NCBI GenBank assembly: GCA_964417935.1
Contig: CAYQKF010000002.1
Coordinates: 37,120 to 101,119, forward strand
Origin: NIOZ-UU13 sp964417935
GTDB taxonomy: Bacteria > Planctomycetota > Phycisphaerae > Sedimentisphaerales > Anaerobacaceae
Direction of reading: 5' to 3'
DNA: 64,000 nt
The notes beneath the pieces were generated by a model. The model did no database searches. It saw only the letters and a list, made by a program, of their open reading frames with translations, and had not been told where the DNA came from. Both the position numbers and the translations under genes were made by a program. Shown piece after piece: positions 51,273-59,641 of the stretch; within the stretch, counting starts at the first letter, position 1, and each line of letters begins with the position of its first letter.

Positions 51273-52319
51273 ATGAACATAAAAGTTCGCAGCATTATGA
51301 TTGCAGTCTTCGCCGCTTGTTTAATCGTGGCGCTCTATTTTTCTGCTCGCTCTAACAGACAGGTCGAGCTCGACAGCGGCCATAGGCTGGTTATGGGGAC
51401 ATTCGCCCGCGCAGTCGTCATCGCTGAAGATTCAAATACCGCTAAGAAATGTATCGAAATCGCTCTCGCAGAAATCCACAAAGTTGACGAGCTGATGAGC
51501 GACTACAAAAACGACTCGGAAATAAGCAAGCTCAACAGGGATGGCTTCAAAACAGCCGTCCGCCTCAGCCAATCAACGTATGAAGTCTTGCAAAGAAGCA
51601 TTGAGTACAGCAAACTTACCGATGGAGCGTTTGATGTCACCGTCGGGCCCTTGGTAGATTTGTTTCGTATTGCAAAAGACAAACAAACTCCTCCCACCGA
51701 AGATGAAATCTCAAAGGCCAAATCAAAAGTCGGTTTCGAAAAATTAATACTTGATGAACAAAACAGGACATTACAATTCACCGTTGATGGTATGCGGCTG
51801 GACCTCGGCGGGATTGCCAAAGGCTATGCCGTTGACAAGGCCGTTCAGGCAATGCAAACATCCGGGGCAATCGGCGGTATGGTTGACCTCGGCGGTGACA
51901 TTCGATGCTTCGGGACACCGCTAAAAGGCAAAAAACACTGGATAATCGGCCTGCAAAACCCAAACTCAGATAAAGATATTGCCGGGCGCGATGTTATGTT
52001 GAAACTGCAATTGGCCAACGGAGCGGTCGCAACCAGCGGCGATTATCAGCAGTTTGTTTTAATCGAAGACAAACGCCACAGCCATATCATAGACCGTAAG
52101 ACCGGAACAAGCACCGAAGGCCTCTCGAGCGTAACCATTATCGCGGACAATGCAACTGACGCCGATGCCCTGGCCACAGCTATAACCGTAATGGGGGCTG
52201 AAAAGGGTCTTGCTTTAATCGAGAGTATGCCGGACACCGAAGCAATTTTAATAACTTCCCAGCCGGAATATAAGCTTATCAAAACCACCAGCGCAGAAAA
52301 ATATGTATTAAAGAAGTGA
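51273..52319 (+). CDS. apbE: FAD:protein FMN transferase ApbE
   Basis: 348 residues from MNIKVRSIMIAVFAACLIVA, an N-terminal membrane/signal helix. ApbE marks: HRLVMGTFARAVVIAEDSN, ELMSDYKNDSEISKLNRDG, DGAFDVTVGPLVDLF, LDLGGIAKGYAVDKAVQAMQ, GGMVDLGGDIRCFG and GDYQQFVLIEDKRHSHIIDR. It attaches FMN to Thr in S-G-A-T-type sites of RnfD and RnfG, and its location beside the rnf cluster on the opposite strand supports that. A frame 23 codons longer exists, but this start has AAGGG and the signal helix next to it. Confidence 0.94.
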   Translation: MNIKVRSIMIAVFAACLIVALYFSARSNRQVELDSGHRLVMGTFARAVVIAEDSNTAKKCIEIALAEIHKVDELMSDYKNDSEISKLNRDGFKTAVRLSQSTYEVLQRSIEYSKLTDGAFDVTVGPLVDLFRIAKDKQTPPTEDEISKAKSKVGFEKLILDEQNRTLQFTVDGMRLDLGGIAKGYAVDKAVQAMQTSGAIGGMVDLGGDIRCFGTPLKGKKHWIIGLQNPNSDKDIAGRDVMLKLQLANGAVATSGDYQQFVLIEDKRHSHIIDRKTGTSTEGLSSVTIIADNATDADALATAITVMGAEKGLALIESMPDTEAILITSQPEYKLIKTTSAEKYVLKK

Positions 52320-52374
52320 ATTGTTGTTTATTGTTATAAGAATTACACATTTAAATTTCCGATTAGCCCTCCCC

Positions 52375-52565
52375 GTCATTCCGAGCGCAGCCGAGGAATC
52401 TATTCAAAAGCTGTCATTCCTGCGGAAGCAGGAATCCATCTTTTTCGCTTTCGTCACCTGCTTTCGCAGGGGGCAGAAGACCACACGCTTGTCATTGCGA
52501 GCGAAGTGCGGCAATCTCACATCCAAACGGCTGGGTGGCAGCCTCAAGCGAAGCTTGGGGATGGC
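52375..52565. repeat. Cluster of REP-like elements between apbE and rnfB
   Basis: GTCATTCCGAGCGCAGCCGA, GTCATTCCTGCGGAAGCAGG AATCCA and GTCATTGCGAGCGAAGTGCG GCAATC: three different palindromic families in tandem. The gap 52320-52625 has no gene. Confidence 0.6.
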
Positions 52566-52625
52566 TTGATGCCTCATTCGGATTGGTCAGTTTGAATAAA
52601 GTAGTGAACTGATGTTCGTTATCAC

Positions 52626-53501
52626 TCAAGAATCTGCAACTTTTTCTGCCGCTTGCTTCGGAGCCTGGGCATTTTTACCGCAGTAGATAATCACCTTGGT
52701 CGGACATTTATTCATCGCGGTTTCGGTCTGCTCGTTGGGCTCGTATCTGGTGAAGTCTATCCGGGCCAGATTGTCCTCCACCGAGAATACATCTGTTTGT
52801 TTGGCACAGATGCCGCAGCCGATACAGCCGACTTTGCAGATTGACCGTGTGCTCTTGCCCGTCTCCTTACTTTTGCAGGCAACAATCATCATATTCTCGT
52901 AATGGAAAGGAACCATTTCTATCAGACCGCGTGGGCAGGCCTTCGAGCAGGCCGTACAGCCCGTGCATTTCTCATAGTCAACGACAGCCAGGCCGTCAAC
53001 AATGTGCAGAGCATCAAACTTGCACGCTCCCGTACAGTCACCGAAGCCTAAACAGCCGAACGCACACGCTTGCACATTAGCCAAAGCATTCGCCGAGATA
53101 CAGGTTTGTATGCCCTGGTACTTTGCGTAATATGTTTTATCTGAGGAATGAGCATGGCAGCGCACGATAGGCCGTAGATTGGGTCCTGAGTCGCTTATCT
53201 GTAGATTCAATATATCTGCTATGCGCGCCGAGGTTCCCGGCCCGCCGGGTGCGCACCTGCCCAATAGTTCCGGATTTTCCATTACCGCTTTCGCATATTG
53301 ACCACATCCCGCGAAACCACAGGCACCACAGTCGAGATTCGGCAGGGCCTGATGGATTTGCTCTACCTTCGGGTCAACCTCAACTTTGAGCTTCACGCTT
53401 GCGATCAAAAGCACCAGCGCAAAGCCGCTGCCCAGCCCAAGCATTGTAAGCCCGGCCGGCCACGCACTACTCCACAATTCCAATATGCCACCCCAAATCA
53501 T
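52626..53501 (-). CDS. rnfB: Rnf electron transport complex subunit B
   Basis: 291 residues. One N-terminal membrane helix (about 19-37), then the RnfB-specific cluster PNLDCGACGFAGCGQYAKAV with a later Cys at LLGRCAPGG. Two ferredoxin-type clusters follow: CTGCTACSKACPRG and CKVGCIGCGICAKQ; LGFGDCTGACKFDAL adds another Cys set. RnfB takes electrons from ferredoxin for the complex. It is the last gene of rnfCDGEAB but separated from rnfA by a 209-nt gap with one arm of a long inverted repeat. Confidence 0.96.
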   Translation of the reverse strand: MIWGGILELWSSAWPAGLTMLGLGSGFALVLLIASVKLKVEVDPKVEQIHQALPNLDCGACGFAGCGQYAKAVMENPELLGRCAPGGPGTSARIADILNLQISDSGPNLRPIVRCHAHSSDKTYYAKYQGIQTCISANALANVQACAFGCLGFGDCTGACKFDALHIVDGLAVVDYEKCTGCTACSKACPRGLIEMVPFHYENMMIVACKSKETGKSTRSICKVGCIGCGICAKQTDVFSVEDNLARIDFTRYEPNEQTETAMNKCPTKVIIYCGKNAQAPKQAAEKVADS

Positions 53502-53550
53502 TTCCTATCCTTTAACCACAAAGACACTAAAAGTGTAAAGTGCCTAAAGT

Positions 53551-53655
53551 GACACTTACGTGTCATCCTGAGGCGAAGCCGAAGAGCCTGCCCTGAGCTT
53601 GCCGAAGGGATATGGCCAATGAAAAAGAGATTCTTCACTTCGCTCAGAATGACAG
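53551..53655. repeat. 105-bp inverted repeat, arm 1 (between rnfA and rnfB)
   Basis: Begins GACACTTACGTGTCATCCTG and ends TTCGCTCAGAATGACAG. The reverse complement of 56655-56759 matches over 105 bp with a single mismatch (T/C in GGCCAA[T/C]GAAAA). The flanks (GTGCCTAAAGTG; ACTTTAG-type decamers) are also similar. The gap 53502-53710 has no gene. Confidence 0.85.
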
Positions 53656-53664
53656 TTTTGCTGT

Positions 53665-53708
53665 CACTTTAGCTCACCTTAGCTCACTTTAGGCACTTTA
53701 GCTCACTT
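53665..53708. repeat. ACTTTAG decamer tract
   Basis: Repeats of ACTTTAGNNC (ACTTTAGCTC, ACTTTAGGCA, ACTTTAGCTC) with near-10-bp spacing. Similar tracts lie at 56600-56646, 56757-56790 and 59802-59845. Confidence 0.6.
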
Positions 53709-53710
53709 TC

Positions 53711-54301
53711 TCATCTTATCATTCCTGCAAAACCCATAAAGGCCATGGCAAGGATACCCGCGGTAATCAGGGTAATCGGTGCACCTTTGAGGCACTTCGG
53801 AACGTCGGCCAAATTCAGATTTTCACGAATGCCGGCCATAATGCAAATCGCCATCGTAAAGCCTATACCGGCACCGAAGCTAAGAACAACCGCTTCGAGC
53901 AGAGAGTTAATACCCCAGAGGTTTATAAACAAACACAATCCCAATATCGCACAGTTCGTAGTAATCAGCGGCAAAAATATGCCAAAGCTCTCGTACAAAG
54001 AAGGGAAGAACTTTCGCAGATACATCTCCACCAATTGCACGGCACCGGCGATAACCAATATAAAGCAGACATATCGAGTAACTTCCAACGGCGTTCCCAT
54101 CAGAATTAAATGGTCAATCAGCCAGGTCAACGTGCCGCTCAGCGTCACAACAAATGTCACCGCCATGCCCATACCGAAAGCCATATCGATTCTTCCCGAG
54201 ACACCAAGATAGGGACAGATACCGAGAAACTTCGTGAACACAAGGTTCTTAACCACAACGATGGATATAAAACCAATAATTAGAACGTTAAGCGTATCCA
54301 T
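53711..54301 (-). CDS. rnfA: Rnf complex membrane subunit A
   Basis: 196 residues with six membrane helices. NVLIIGFISIVVVKNLVFTK at the start, FLGICPYLGVSG and GIGFTMAICIMAGIRENLNL near the end are the RnfA/NqrE signature, with Cys residues that hold the buried Fe-S centre between RnfA and RnfE. It forms part of the membrane ion path. It starts 12 nt after rnfE. Confidence 0.96.
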   Translation of the reverse strand: MDTLNVLIIGFISIVVVKNLVFTKFLGICPYLGVSGRIDMAFGMGMAVTFVVTLSGTLTWLIDHLILMGTPLEVTRYVCFILVIAGAVQLVEMYLRKFFPSLYESFGIFLPLITTNCAILGLCLFINLWGINSLLEAVVLSFGAGIGFTMAICIMAGIRENLNLADVPKCLKGAPITLITAGILAMAFMGFAGMIR

Positions 54302-54313
54302 AAACCTTTCCTC

Positions 54314-54949
54314 TCAAGCTTCCTTTTTGGTAATCATGTTCACGAGTCCTAACATCAGTCCCAAAGTGATAAATGCTCCTACCGGCATGCCCATCGCCGC
54401 CCACGGCACAAACCAACCACCTTCTTTGAGCAGAGCAAGTATCTGTATCTCGAATATTGCACCTGTTGCCAGCAGCTCCCTGACGCCGGCCAAAACGCAC
54501 AATGTAAGCGTAAAGCCCACACCCATCCCCACCGCATCGATGACACTCACAACCAGGCCATTTTTACTGGCACAGGCCTCAGCACGACAAATGATTATGC
54601 AGTTGACGATAATCAGCGGAACATAAGGCCCAAGCGTCTCGCTCATCTTCGGCACAAATGCCTTCAGGAACAAATCCGCGATAGTAACAAAGGTAGATAT
54701 CGTAAGTGTAAACATCAGTATCCGCAGGTGAGGTTTGAGAAGGTTGCGCATCAGGCTCACTATTATATTACTGCACAGCAGCACAAAAATTACACAGAGC
54801 CCCATAGTCAGAGCCGGCTTGACCGCAGCCGTAACCGCCAGCGTCGGACACATCCCCAACAGCAGCCGAAACACCGGATTCTCACGCCACAATCCCGCTA
54901 TCAGCGTCTGGCCATAAAGTGTGGTTCTAACTTCACTCTTATCTGTCAT
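54314..54949 (-). CDS. rnfE: Rnf complex membrane subunit E
   Basis: 211 residues, six helices. NPVFRLLLGMCPTLAVTAAV and VPLIIVNCIIICRAEACASK are the RnfE/NqrD marks, with the Cys pair facing RnfA. GVGFTLTLCVLAGVRELLAT parallels the equivalent part of rnfA, as expected from their shared origin. It lies 6 nt after rnfG. Confidence 0.96.
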   Translation of the reverse strand: MTDKSEVRTTLYGQTLIAGLWRENPVFRLLLGMCPTLAVTAAVKPALTMGLCVIFVLLCSNIIVSLMRNLLKPHLRILMFTLTISTFVTIADLFLKAFVPKMSETLGPYVPLIIVNCIIICRAEACASKNGLVVSVIDAVGMGVGFTLTLCVLAGVRELLATGAIFEIQILALLKEGGWFVPWAAMGMPVGAFITLGLMLGLVNMITKKEA

Positions 54950-54955
54950 TGCCGA

Positions 54956-55555
54956 TTAGTCCTTTTTTGGCATCTGTTCCTTAATCTGGATCAAAAAGTT
55001 ATTGATTATCTCCACCACCGATTCGCTGCTTACGGTAGCTCCGCTTATCGCAACGATTTCAGCGTCGATTTTCTTAGGGTCGCCCGATGAAATAAGCTTG
55101 AGTTCCTCAGCCGGCGCACCCTTGAACTGGTCTCGGTAGTAGTCGTATTTTATCTGATCGCCGAACTGAGGTGTTTCATTGCTTGCCAACACATCGAAAC
55201 CCGCGAGCTTTTCAAAATCTTTATCTACCGCAACAACCAGCTCAATCTTGTCCGCAAAACCCGACCCTGTGGCATTAAAACTCCAGCCGACACATTCATC
55301 CGCCTCCGACATAGCCCTATACACTTCTATCTTCTCTTTTTTGCCCTGGATTGAATCAATTTCGATTTCTGTCTCTAAAACAAAGTTTTTAGCTTCAGGC
55401 AGCAGAGCACCAACCAGCCGGTTGCGCTTGTTAATTTTGTTCTGCACTATTCTCGGTGACAGCGCAGCATTAGTCACCGCTATCAGCAGTCCAAAGAAAA
55501 ACGACGCTACAATCAGCAGCCAGCTTTGTTGGATAAAGTATTTTATTTTAAGCAC
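54956..55555 (-). CDS. rnfG: Rnf complex FMN-binding subunit G
   Basis: 199 residues from GTG 55555, which overlaps the rnfD stop by 8 nt; a frame 14 codons longer lies wholly inside rnfD. One N-terminal helix (LKIKYFIQQSWLLIVASFFF) anchors it. The flavinylation site is near the C-terminus, in AISGATVSSESV, where Thr of S-G-A-T carries FMN added by ApbE. It passes electrons toward RnfD. Confidence 0.94.
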   Translation of the reverse strand: MLKIKYFIQQSWLLIVASFFFGLLIAVTNAALSPRIVQNKINKRNRLVGALLPEAKNFVLETEIEIDSIQGKKEKIEVYRAMSEADECVGWSFNATGSGFADKIELVVAVDKDFEKLAGFDVLASNETPQFGDQIKYDYYRDQFKGAPAEELKLISSGDPKKIDAEIVAISGATVSSESVVEIINNFLIQIKEQMPKKD

Positions 55556-56561
55556 TGGGTTTGCCTCCGGCCGGAATCCGCTTGCAGAGCCTGTCAATCA
55601 AAGGCGTTACCGCATTCATCAGGAGAATAGAAAACATCACGCCTTCCGGATATTCTCCGACAATTCTTATAAGCATTGTTATCGTTCCTACTCCAATACC
55701 GAAAATCCACATTCCCCTCCGCGTCAAAGGAGCCGTAACAGGGTCGGTAGCAATAAAAAAGGCGCACAGCAACAAACCACCGCTGCAAAGGTGGAAAAAT
55801 GGCTGAACGTATGAATACGAATCTTTCCAGTACGCTATCGTCGCAAAGATAAAAGCAGAAACTAAAACCGCCAACGGGATATGAAAGTTTATCGTTCGCC
55901 TTATCAATAAATATATACCGCCGATTAACAGGGCAATTACACTTGTCTCACCCAGTGACCCGCCAACCTCGCCTGTGAACGTTGCCTTAAATTGTGCCTC
56001 GCTGTAGATGTCAGCTCCCAATTCATTTTTTATCGCCATCTTACTCCAGGCCAACGGCGTTGCCTGCGTTTTTACTTGGACTATGTTTTCCTGGGCTATC
56101 GCAGGCATTGTGGCATCCATTGTCGCCGGCACCGTCCAGCTTGTCATCAACACACCAAAAGAGACCGTCAGAAATGTCCGCCCGACCATAGCAGGGTTGA
56201 AAATATTGGCACCCAGTCCGCCAAAAACCATTTTACCGATTGCCACGGCAAAAACGCTCCCGACTACCGCCGCCCAAACAGGCAGACTCGGCGGAAGCGA
56301 TAACGCAAGGATTATGCCGGTAACTACAGCACTGAAGTCACCGAGTGAATTGGTTTTTTTACGAATTACGTTACAAAGCCATTCGGTCACAACTGAAGAG
56401 ATAACGCAGGTACAGATAAGGATAAGCGCACGGATGCGAAAATAATATCCCGCCGCCGCCATAGCCGGCGCTAGACCGATTATAACATCTATCATCACGC
56501 TGCGCGTCGAAAGACGTTCGCTGATATGCGGCGAACAAGATACTCTTATATCTTTAAGCAT
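55548..56561 (-). CDS. rnfD: Rnf complex membrane subunit D
   Basis: 337 residues with about nine helices. SCSPHISERLSTRSVMIDVI is the typical RnfD/NqrB start; GALG-like motif FGGLGANIFNPAMVGRTFL is conserved. The probable flavin attachment region is VKTQATPLAW, in which Thr of T-x-A-T takes the place of the S-G-A-T site. DPVTAPLTRRGMWIFGIGVG is a further hallmark. It is separated from rnfC by a 236-nt gap with arm 2 of the inverted repeat. Confidence 0.95.
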   Translation of the reverse strand: MLKDIRVSCSPHISERLSTRSVMIDVIIGLAPAMAAAGYYFRIRALILICTCVISSVVTEWLCNVIRKKTNSLGDFSAVVTGIILALSLPPSLPVWAAVVGSVFAVAIGKMVFGGLGANIFNPAMVGRTFLTVSFGVLMTSWTVPATMDATMPAIAQENIVQVKTQATPLAWSKMAIKNELGADIYSEAQFKATFTGEVGGSLGETSVIALLIGGIYLLIRRTINFHIPLAVLVSAFIFATIAYWKDSYSYVQPFFHLCSGGLLLCAFFIATDPVTAPLTRRGMWIFGIGVGTITMLIRIVGEYPEGVMFSILLMNAVTPLIDRLCKRIPAGGKPSA

Positions 56562-56654
56562 TTTGTCCTATTTCAAATCTTCCATCTCACATCTCGTATA
56601 AAAGTGAGCTAAAGTGAACTAAAGTGCCTAAAGTAAGCTAAAGTAACAGCGAAG

Positions 56655-56759
56655 CTGTCATTCTGAGCGAAGTGAAGAATCTCTTTTTCGTTGGCCATAT
56701 CCCTTCGGCAAGCTCAGGGCAGGCTCTTCGGCTTCGCCTCAGGATGACACGTAAGTGTC
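56655..56759. repeat. 105-bp inverted repeat, arm 2 (between rnfC and rnfD)
   Basis: Begins CTGTCATTCTGAGCGAAGTG and ends CACGTAAGTGTC. It is the reverse complement of 53551-53655 with one mismatch. The two arms enclose exactly rnfD, rnfG, rnfE and rnfA (3.0 kb). ACTTTAG decamer tracts flank it on both sides. No gene in 56562-56797. Confidence 0.85.
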
Positions 56760-56797
56760 ACTTTAGTCACTTTTCACTTTAGGCACTTTACACTTAA

Positions 56798-58171
56798 TTA
56801 CCCCGGTACTTTCTTCTTCTGCCTGGCAAGAAAGATTTTGCCTGTCTTGATATATCCGGTTAGCTCTATATTAGCAGGGCAGACGTAGCTACAGCAGCCA
56901 CACTCAATACACGCACTCATATAGTATTTTTCCGCTACGTCTAAGAGATTGTATTTCACAGCATGGGCGATTTTCGTTGGGTTCAAATTCTCAGGGCAAA
57001 TCTGCAGGCACCTGCCGCAGCGAATACAAGCGGTTTGTCGTCTTGCGAATTTAGCTCTGCCTATCTGTTCTCTTGTTAATATCGTTATCGCATTGGTCGT
57101 TTTCGTAATCGGCGTCTTCAAATCCGCAACTGCTATTCCCATCATTGGTCCGCCGAGGATTACCTTTGCGGACTTTTTAGTAACTCCTCCGCAAAATTCT
57201 ATTAAGTCCTCGACTGACGTTCCTATCGGAACATAGTAATTGCCCGGCTTGGCGATCGCCTCTCCTGTAACGGTTACTACCCTGTGCGTCAGCGGCAATT
57301 CCGAAATGACCGCCTCGGCAATCGCTGTAACAGTGGCAACGTTAAGCACTACCACCCCTATCATTGGCGGAATGCCCCCTGTGGGGACATCTTTCTTTAG
57401 AATCGCTTTGATAAGCTGCCTTTCACCGCCCTGCGGATATTTTGTCTTGACCGGAACAACTCTGATACCGCCGCTGTTTGCGAAGGTCTTCAATGCTTTA
57501 TTCATAACCTCTATCGCTTCGGGCTTGTTATCTTCGATGCCGACAAAGACCCGTGAACAGCCGGATGCCTTTTGCGCAAGTTTGATACCAGCAATAATTT
57601 GGTTCGTCCACTCAAGCATAATACGATAATCGCAGGTGATATACGGCTCACACTCACAGCCATTGATAATTAGTGTCTCTTTAGGCAATCGAGGATTGGG
57701 TTCAATCTTGACCCTCGTCGGGAACCCGGCTCCGCCCATACCGACTATACCAGCCTCACGCACAGCTTCGCATATCTGTCCCGCCGAGTAGTTATTCTCA
57801 TCGAAATCATCCTTTAACTTAAAGTATGACCGCCTTGTCGGATTGTAGGGAAACGCCTCTATAACTACCGCCAGGCTTCGGCCAAGAACAGCATGGGAAC
57901 GAAGAGCGACCTCTTTTACTTTGCCGTTGATAGGTGAATGAACCGGTGCCGAGACAAATGCGTCGCAATCGCCGATTTTCTGCCCCGCCTGGACCGCAAC
58001 TCCTTTTCTAATCAGCGGCCGACAAACAGCGCCAATGTGTTGGCTAAGCATCACCGCAACTTCTGTGACGGCAGGCCCAGACTGTATTTCCATTTCACGG
58101 GTAAGGTCCTTTTTCTCCGGCGGATGTGTTCCACCGCGAAAAGAAAATCTACCTTTTGTATCAACCTTCAT
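56798..58171 (-). CDS. rnfC: Rnf complex subunit C
   Basis: 457 residues from MKVDTKGRFSFRGGTHPPEK, the usual RnfC N-terminus. NADH/flavin domain GIVGMGGAGFPTRVK; slbb-like LIEFCGGVTKKSAKVILGGP; two C-terminal 4Fe-4S motifs, CIRCGRCLQICPENLNP and CIECGCCSYVCPANIE. It is the peripheral NAD-linked subunit. A frame 24 codons longer would translate an upstream REP-like element (MDSRPFGFAQGR...), so the inner ATG was chosen. It is the first gene of rnfCDGEAB. Confidence 0.95.
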   Translation of the reverse strand: MKVDTKGRFSFRGGTHPPEKKDLTREMEIQSGPAVTEVAVMLSQHIGAVCRPLIRKGVAVQAGQKIGDCDAFVSAPVHSPINGKVKEVALRSHAVLGRSLAVVIEAFPYNPTRRSYFKLKDDFDENNYSAGQICEAVREAGIVGMGGAGFPTRVKIEPNPRLPKETLIINGCECEPYITCDYRIMLEWTNQIIAGIKLAQKASGCSRVFVGIEDNKPEAIEVMNKALKTFANSGGIRVVPVKTKYPQGGERQLIKAILKKDVPTGGIPPMIGVVVLNVATVTAIAEAVISELPLTHRVVTVTGEAIAKPGNYYVPIGTSVEDLIEFCGGVTKKSAKVILGGPMMGIAVADLKTPITKTTNAITILTREQIGRAKFARRQTACIRCGRCLQICPENLNPTKIAHAVKYNLLDVAEKYYMSACIECGCCSYVCPANIELTGYIKTGKIFLARQKKKVPG

Positions 58172-58189
58172 ATTTAATCCATACCAGCA

Positions 58190-58250
58190 TGTCATTCCCG
58201 CGGAAAGCCTGCCCTGAGCGAAGCCAAATGGGCGAGAATCCATTTCTTAG
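58190..58250. repeat. REP-like element before rnfC, with a second element nested in it
   Basis: GTCATTCCCGCGGAAA and GAGAATCC are the halves of a REP palindrome, split by GCCTGCCCTGAGCGAAGCC. The gap to the RseC-like gene also carries short repeats such as CAATATTCGATATTC and GTCCGTG. Confidence 0.5.
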
Positions 58251-58377
58251 TTCGACATTCCTTGCCTGTCCCGATGGTGTCAGTCGGGGTTCAATATTCG
58301 ATATTCTTTTGTACATCATCCCTCGTCCCTCATCTCTCATCCGTCTTCTGTCCTAAGTCCTCAGTATTCAGTCCGTG

Positions 58378-58695
58378 TCAGTCCGTGTTTGCTAAGTCAG
58401 TGTTGGTCCGTGTTCTATTTATCACTCTTATAATCAATATACAAACAAAAGTCACCAGCAGAGCCATAAGAAAGCTGAGGACTGTTTGCAGCTCTTCTAT
58501 CCCGCACCAATTTTTGACGAAAAATTGGTGCGGGGCAAAAACCGCCAAAGAGACAATAAAAACCACCAACGGCAGCAAAAAAGCAACAATAACTTTAACT
58601 ACAACCGAAGGGCCTGCAATTTCCCCCAACTGCTGGTAAATCTTCTGGCAGTCGTGCTTTTGCTTACAGTTTTCACAGAGTTTCTGCTCAGCCAT
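58378..58695 (-). CDS. RseC/SoxR-reducing-like membrane protein with an internal palindrome
   Basis: 105 residues from MAEQKLCENCKQKHDCQKIY, a Cys-rich head (C-x2-C-x4-C), then two membrane helices (about VVVKVIVAFLLPLVVFIVSL and LSFLMALLVTFVCILIIRVI). Cys head plus two helices and its place directly upstream of rnfC recall RseC/RsxC-associated proteins; the match is by layout, not by firm motifs. Between the helices the segment PHQFFVKNWCG is encoded by a perfect 15-bp palindrome (58501-58534). The start is set at MAEQ; five more codons are possible. Confidence 0.6.
   Translation of the reverse strand: MAEQKLCENCKQKHDCQKIYQQLGEIAGPSVVVKVIVAFLLPLVVFIVSLAVFAPHQFFVKNWCGIEELQTVLSFLMALLVTFVCILIIRVINRTRTNTDLANTD
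58501..58534. repeat. Perfect 15-bp palindrome inside the RseC-like gene
   Basis: CCCGCACCAATTTTT, GACG, AAAAATTGGTGCGGG. It is read in frame as part of the loop between two membrane helices. Confidence 0.8.
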
Positions 58696-58740
58696 AGTTT
58701 TCACTACCACATATCGAAGAAAAATTTATAATAGATATAG

Positions 58741-58770
58741 TTGAGATTTTCAAACAGAACTTTTTATAAT
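58741..58770 (+). promoter_or_regulatory. Promoter of the M48 peptidase gene
   Basis: TTGAGA, 18-nt spacer, TATAAT. The expected transcript start (about 58777) falls after the GTG at 58772 and just before the GTG at 58784, which argues for the second GTG and a very short leader. Confidence 0.55.
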
Positions 58771-58783
58771 TGTGGATATTATT

Positions 58784-59641
58784 GTGACCGGAAAGCTCAG
58801 ACTGCTAATATTAAGCCTTACCTCTTGTCTGTTCATCGGCTGTGCAGTCAATCCGATAACCGGCGAAGAGGAGCTCATGCTGGTTCCGGAAAGCCAGGAC
58901 ATCGAGATAGGTCGCAAATATGCCCCTGAGATTGAAAAGCAATTGGGCGGCAGAATCGACAATCCGGCTTTGCAAAACTATATTGACAGTATAGGCCAAA
59001 AAATCGCACGCATAAGCCACAGGCCCGACTGGGAATATCATTTCGTCGCGTTAAAGGACGATTCGCTCAATGCATTTGCTTTACCCGGCGGGTACGTCTT
59101 CATCACAAAGGGAATGCTTGAAAAACTCAAGACCGAGGCACAATTAGCAGCAATATTATCCCATGAAACAGTGCACGTTGTTGCAAGAGACACCTCGAAT
59201 GCTATGAGCAATCAGATTGGGATAAGCCTTTTACTCGCTGCTATAACTTCTGGAGAAACATCCCGAGGCGTGTTGACAGCAGCAGAGCTGGCAAGGCGAA
59301 TTATTGGCCTTCGATACAGCAGAAAGGACGAACGCGAGGCTGATTTAGGCGGCCTGGACTATATGGTTGTAGCCGGATATAATCCCTACGGAATGGTTGA
59401 GACTATGCAGATGCTCGAAAATGAACAAAAGGTTAGGATGGTTGAATTTCTTTCAAGCCACCCATCTCCTGAAAACCGCACAGCATATTTGACACAAAGG
59501 ATTCAAACAAAGTATCATAACCTCTCAGACTTGAAAATCGGAAAAGATGACTACCGCAAAATCGTCCTTGACAAATTAACCATCGAAGAACCACTTGCCC
59601 CGCCGGGCGTAGGGTGGTGGCTTGCCCCACCTTTTTCCTAA
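58784..59641 (+). CDS. M48-family metallopeptidase lipoprotein (BepA/LoiP-like)
   Basis: 285 residues from GTG 58784. Lipoprotein signal LLILSLTSCLFIGC. NPITGEEELMLVPESQDIEI is the family start; the zinc motif is SHETVHVVARDTSNAM (H-E-x-x-H) and the third ligand lies in RKDEREADLGGLDYM. LPGGYVFITKGMLEKL is also typical. It should degrade or help fold outer-membrane proteins. The C-terminus (LAPPGVGWWLAPPFS) is low-complexity, likely from repeat DNA. A GTG four codons upstream gives 289 residues, but a -10 box lies right in front of it. Confidence 0.9.
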   Translation: MTGKLRLLILSLTSCLFIGCAVNPITGEEELMLVPESQDIEIGRKYAPEIEKQLGGRIDNPALQNYIDSIGQKIARISHRPDWEYHFVALKDDSLNAFALPGGYVFITKGMLEKLKTEAQLAAILSHETVHVVARDTSNAMSNQIGISLLLAAITSGETSRGVLTAAELARRIIGLRYSRKDEREADLGGLDYMVVAGYNPYGMVETMQMLENEQKVRMVEFLSSHPSPENRTAYLTQRIQTKYHNLSDLKIGKDDYRKIVLDKLTIEEPLAPPGVGWWLAPPFS

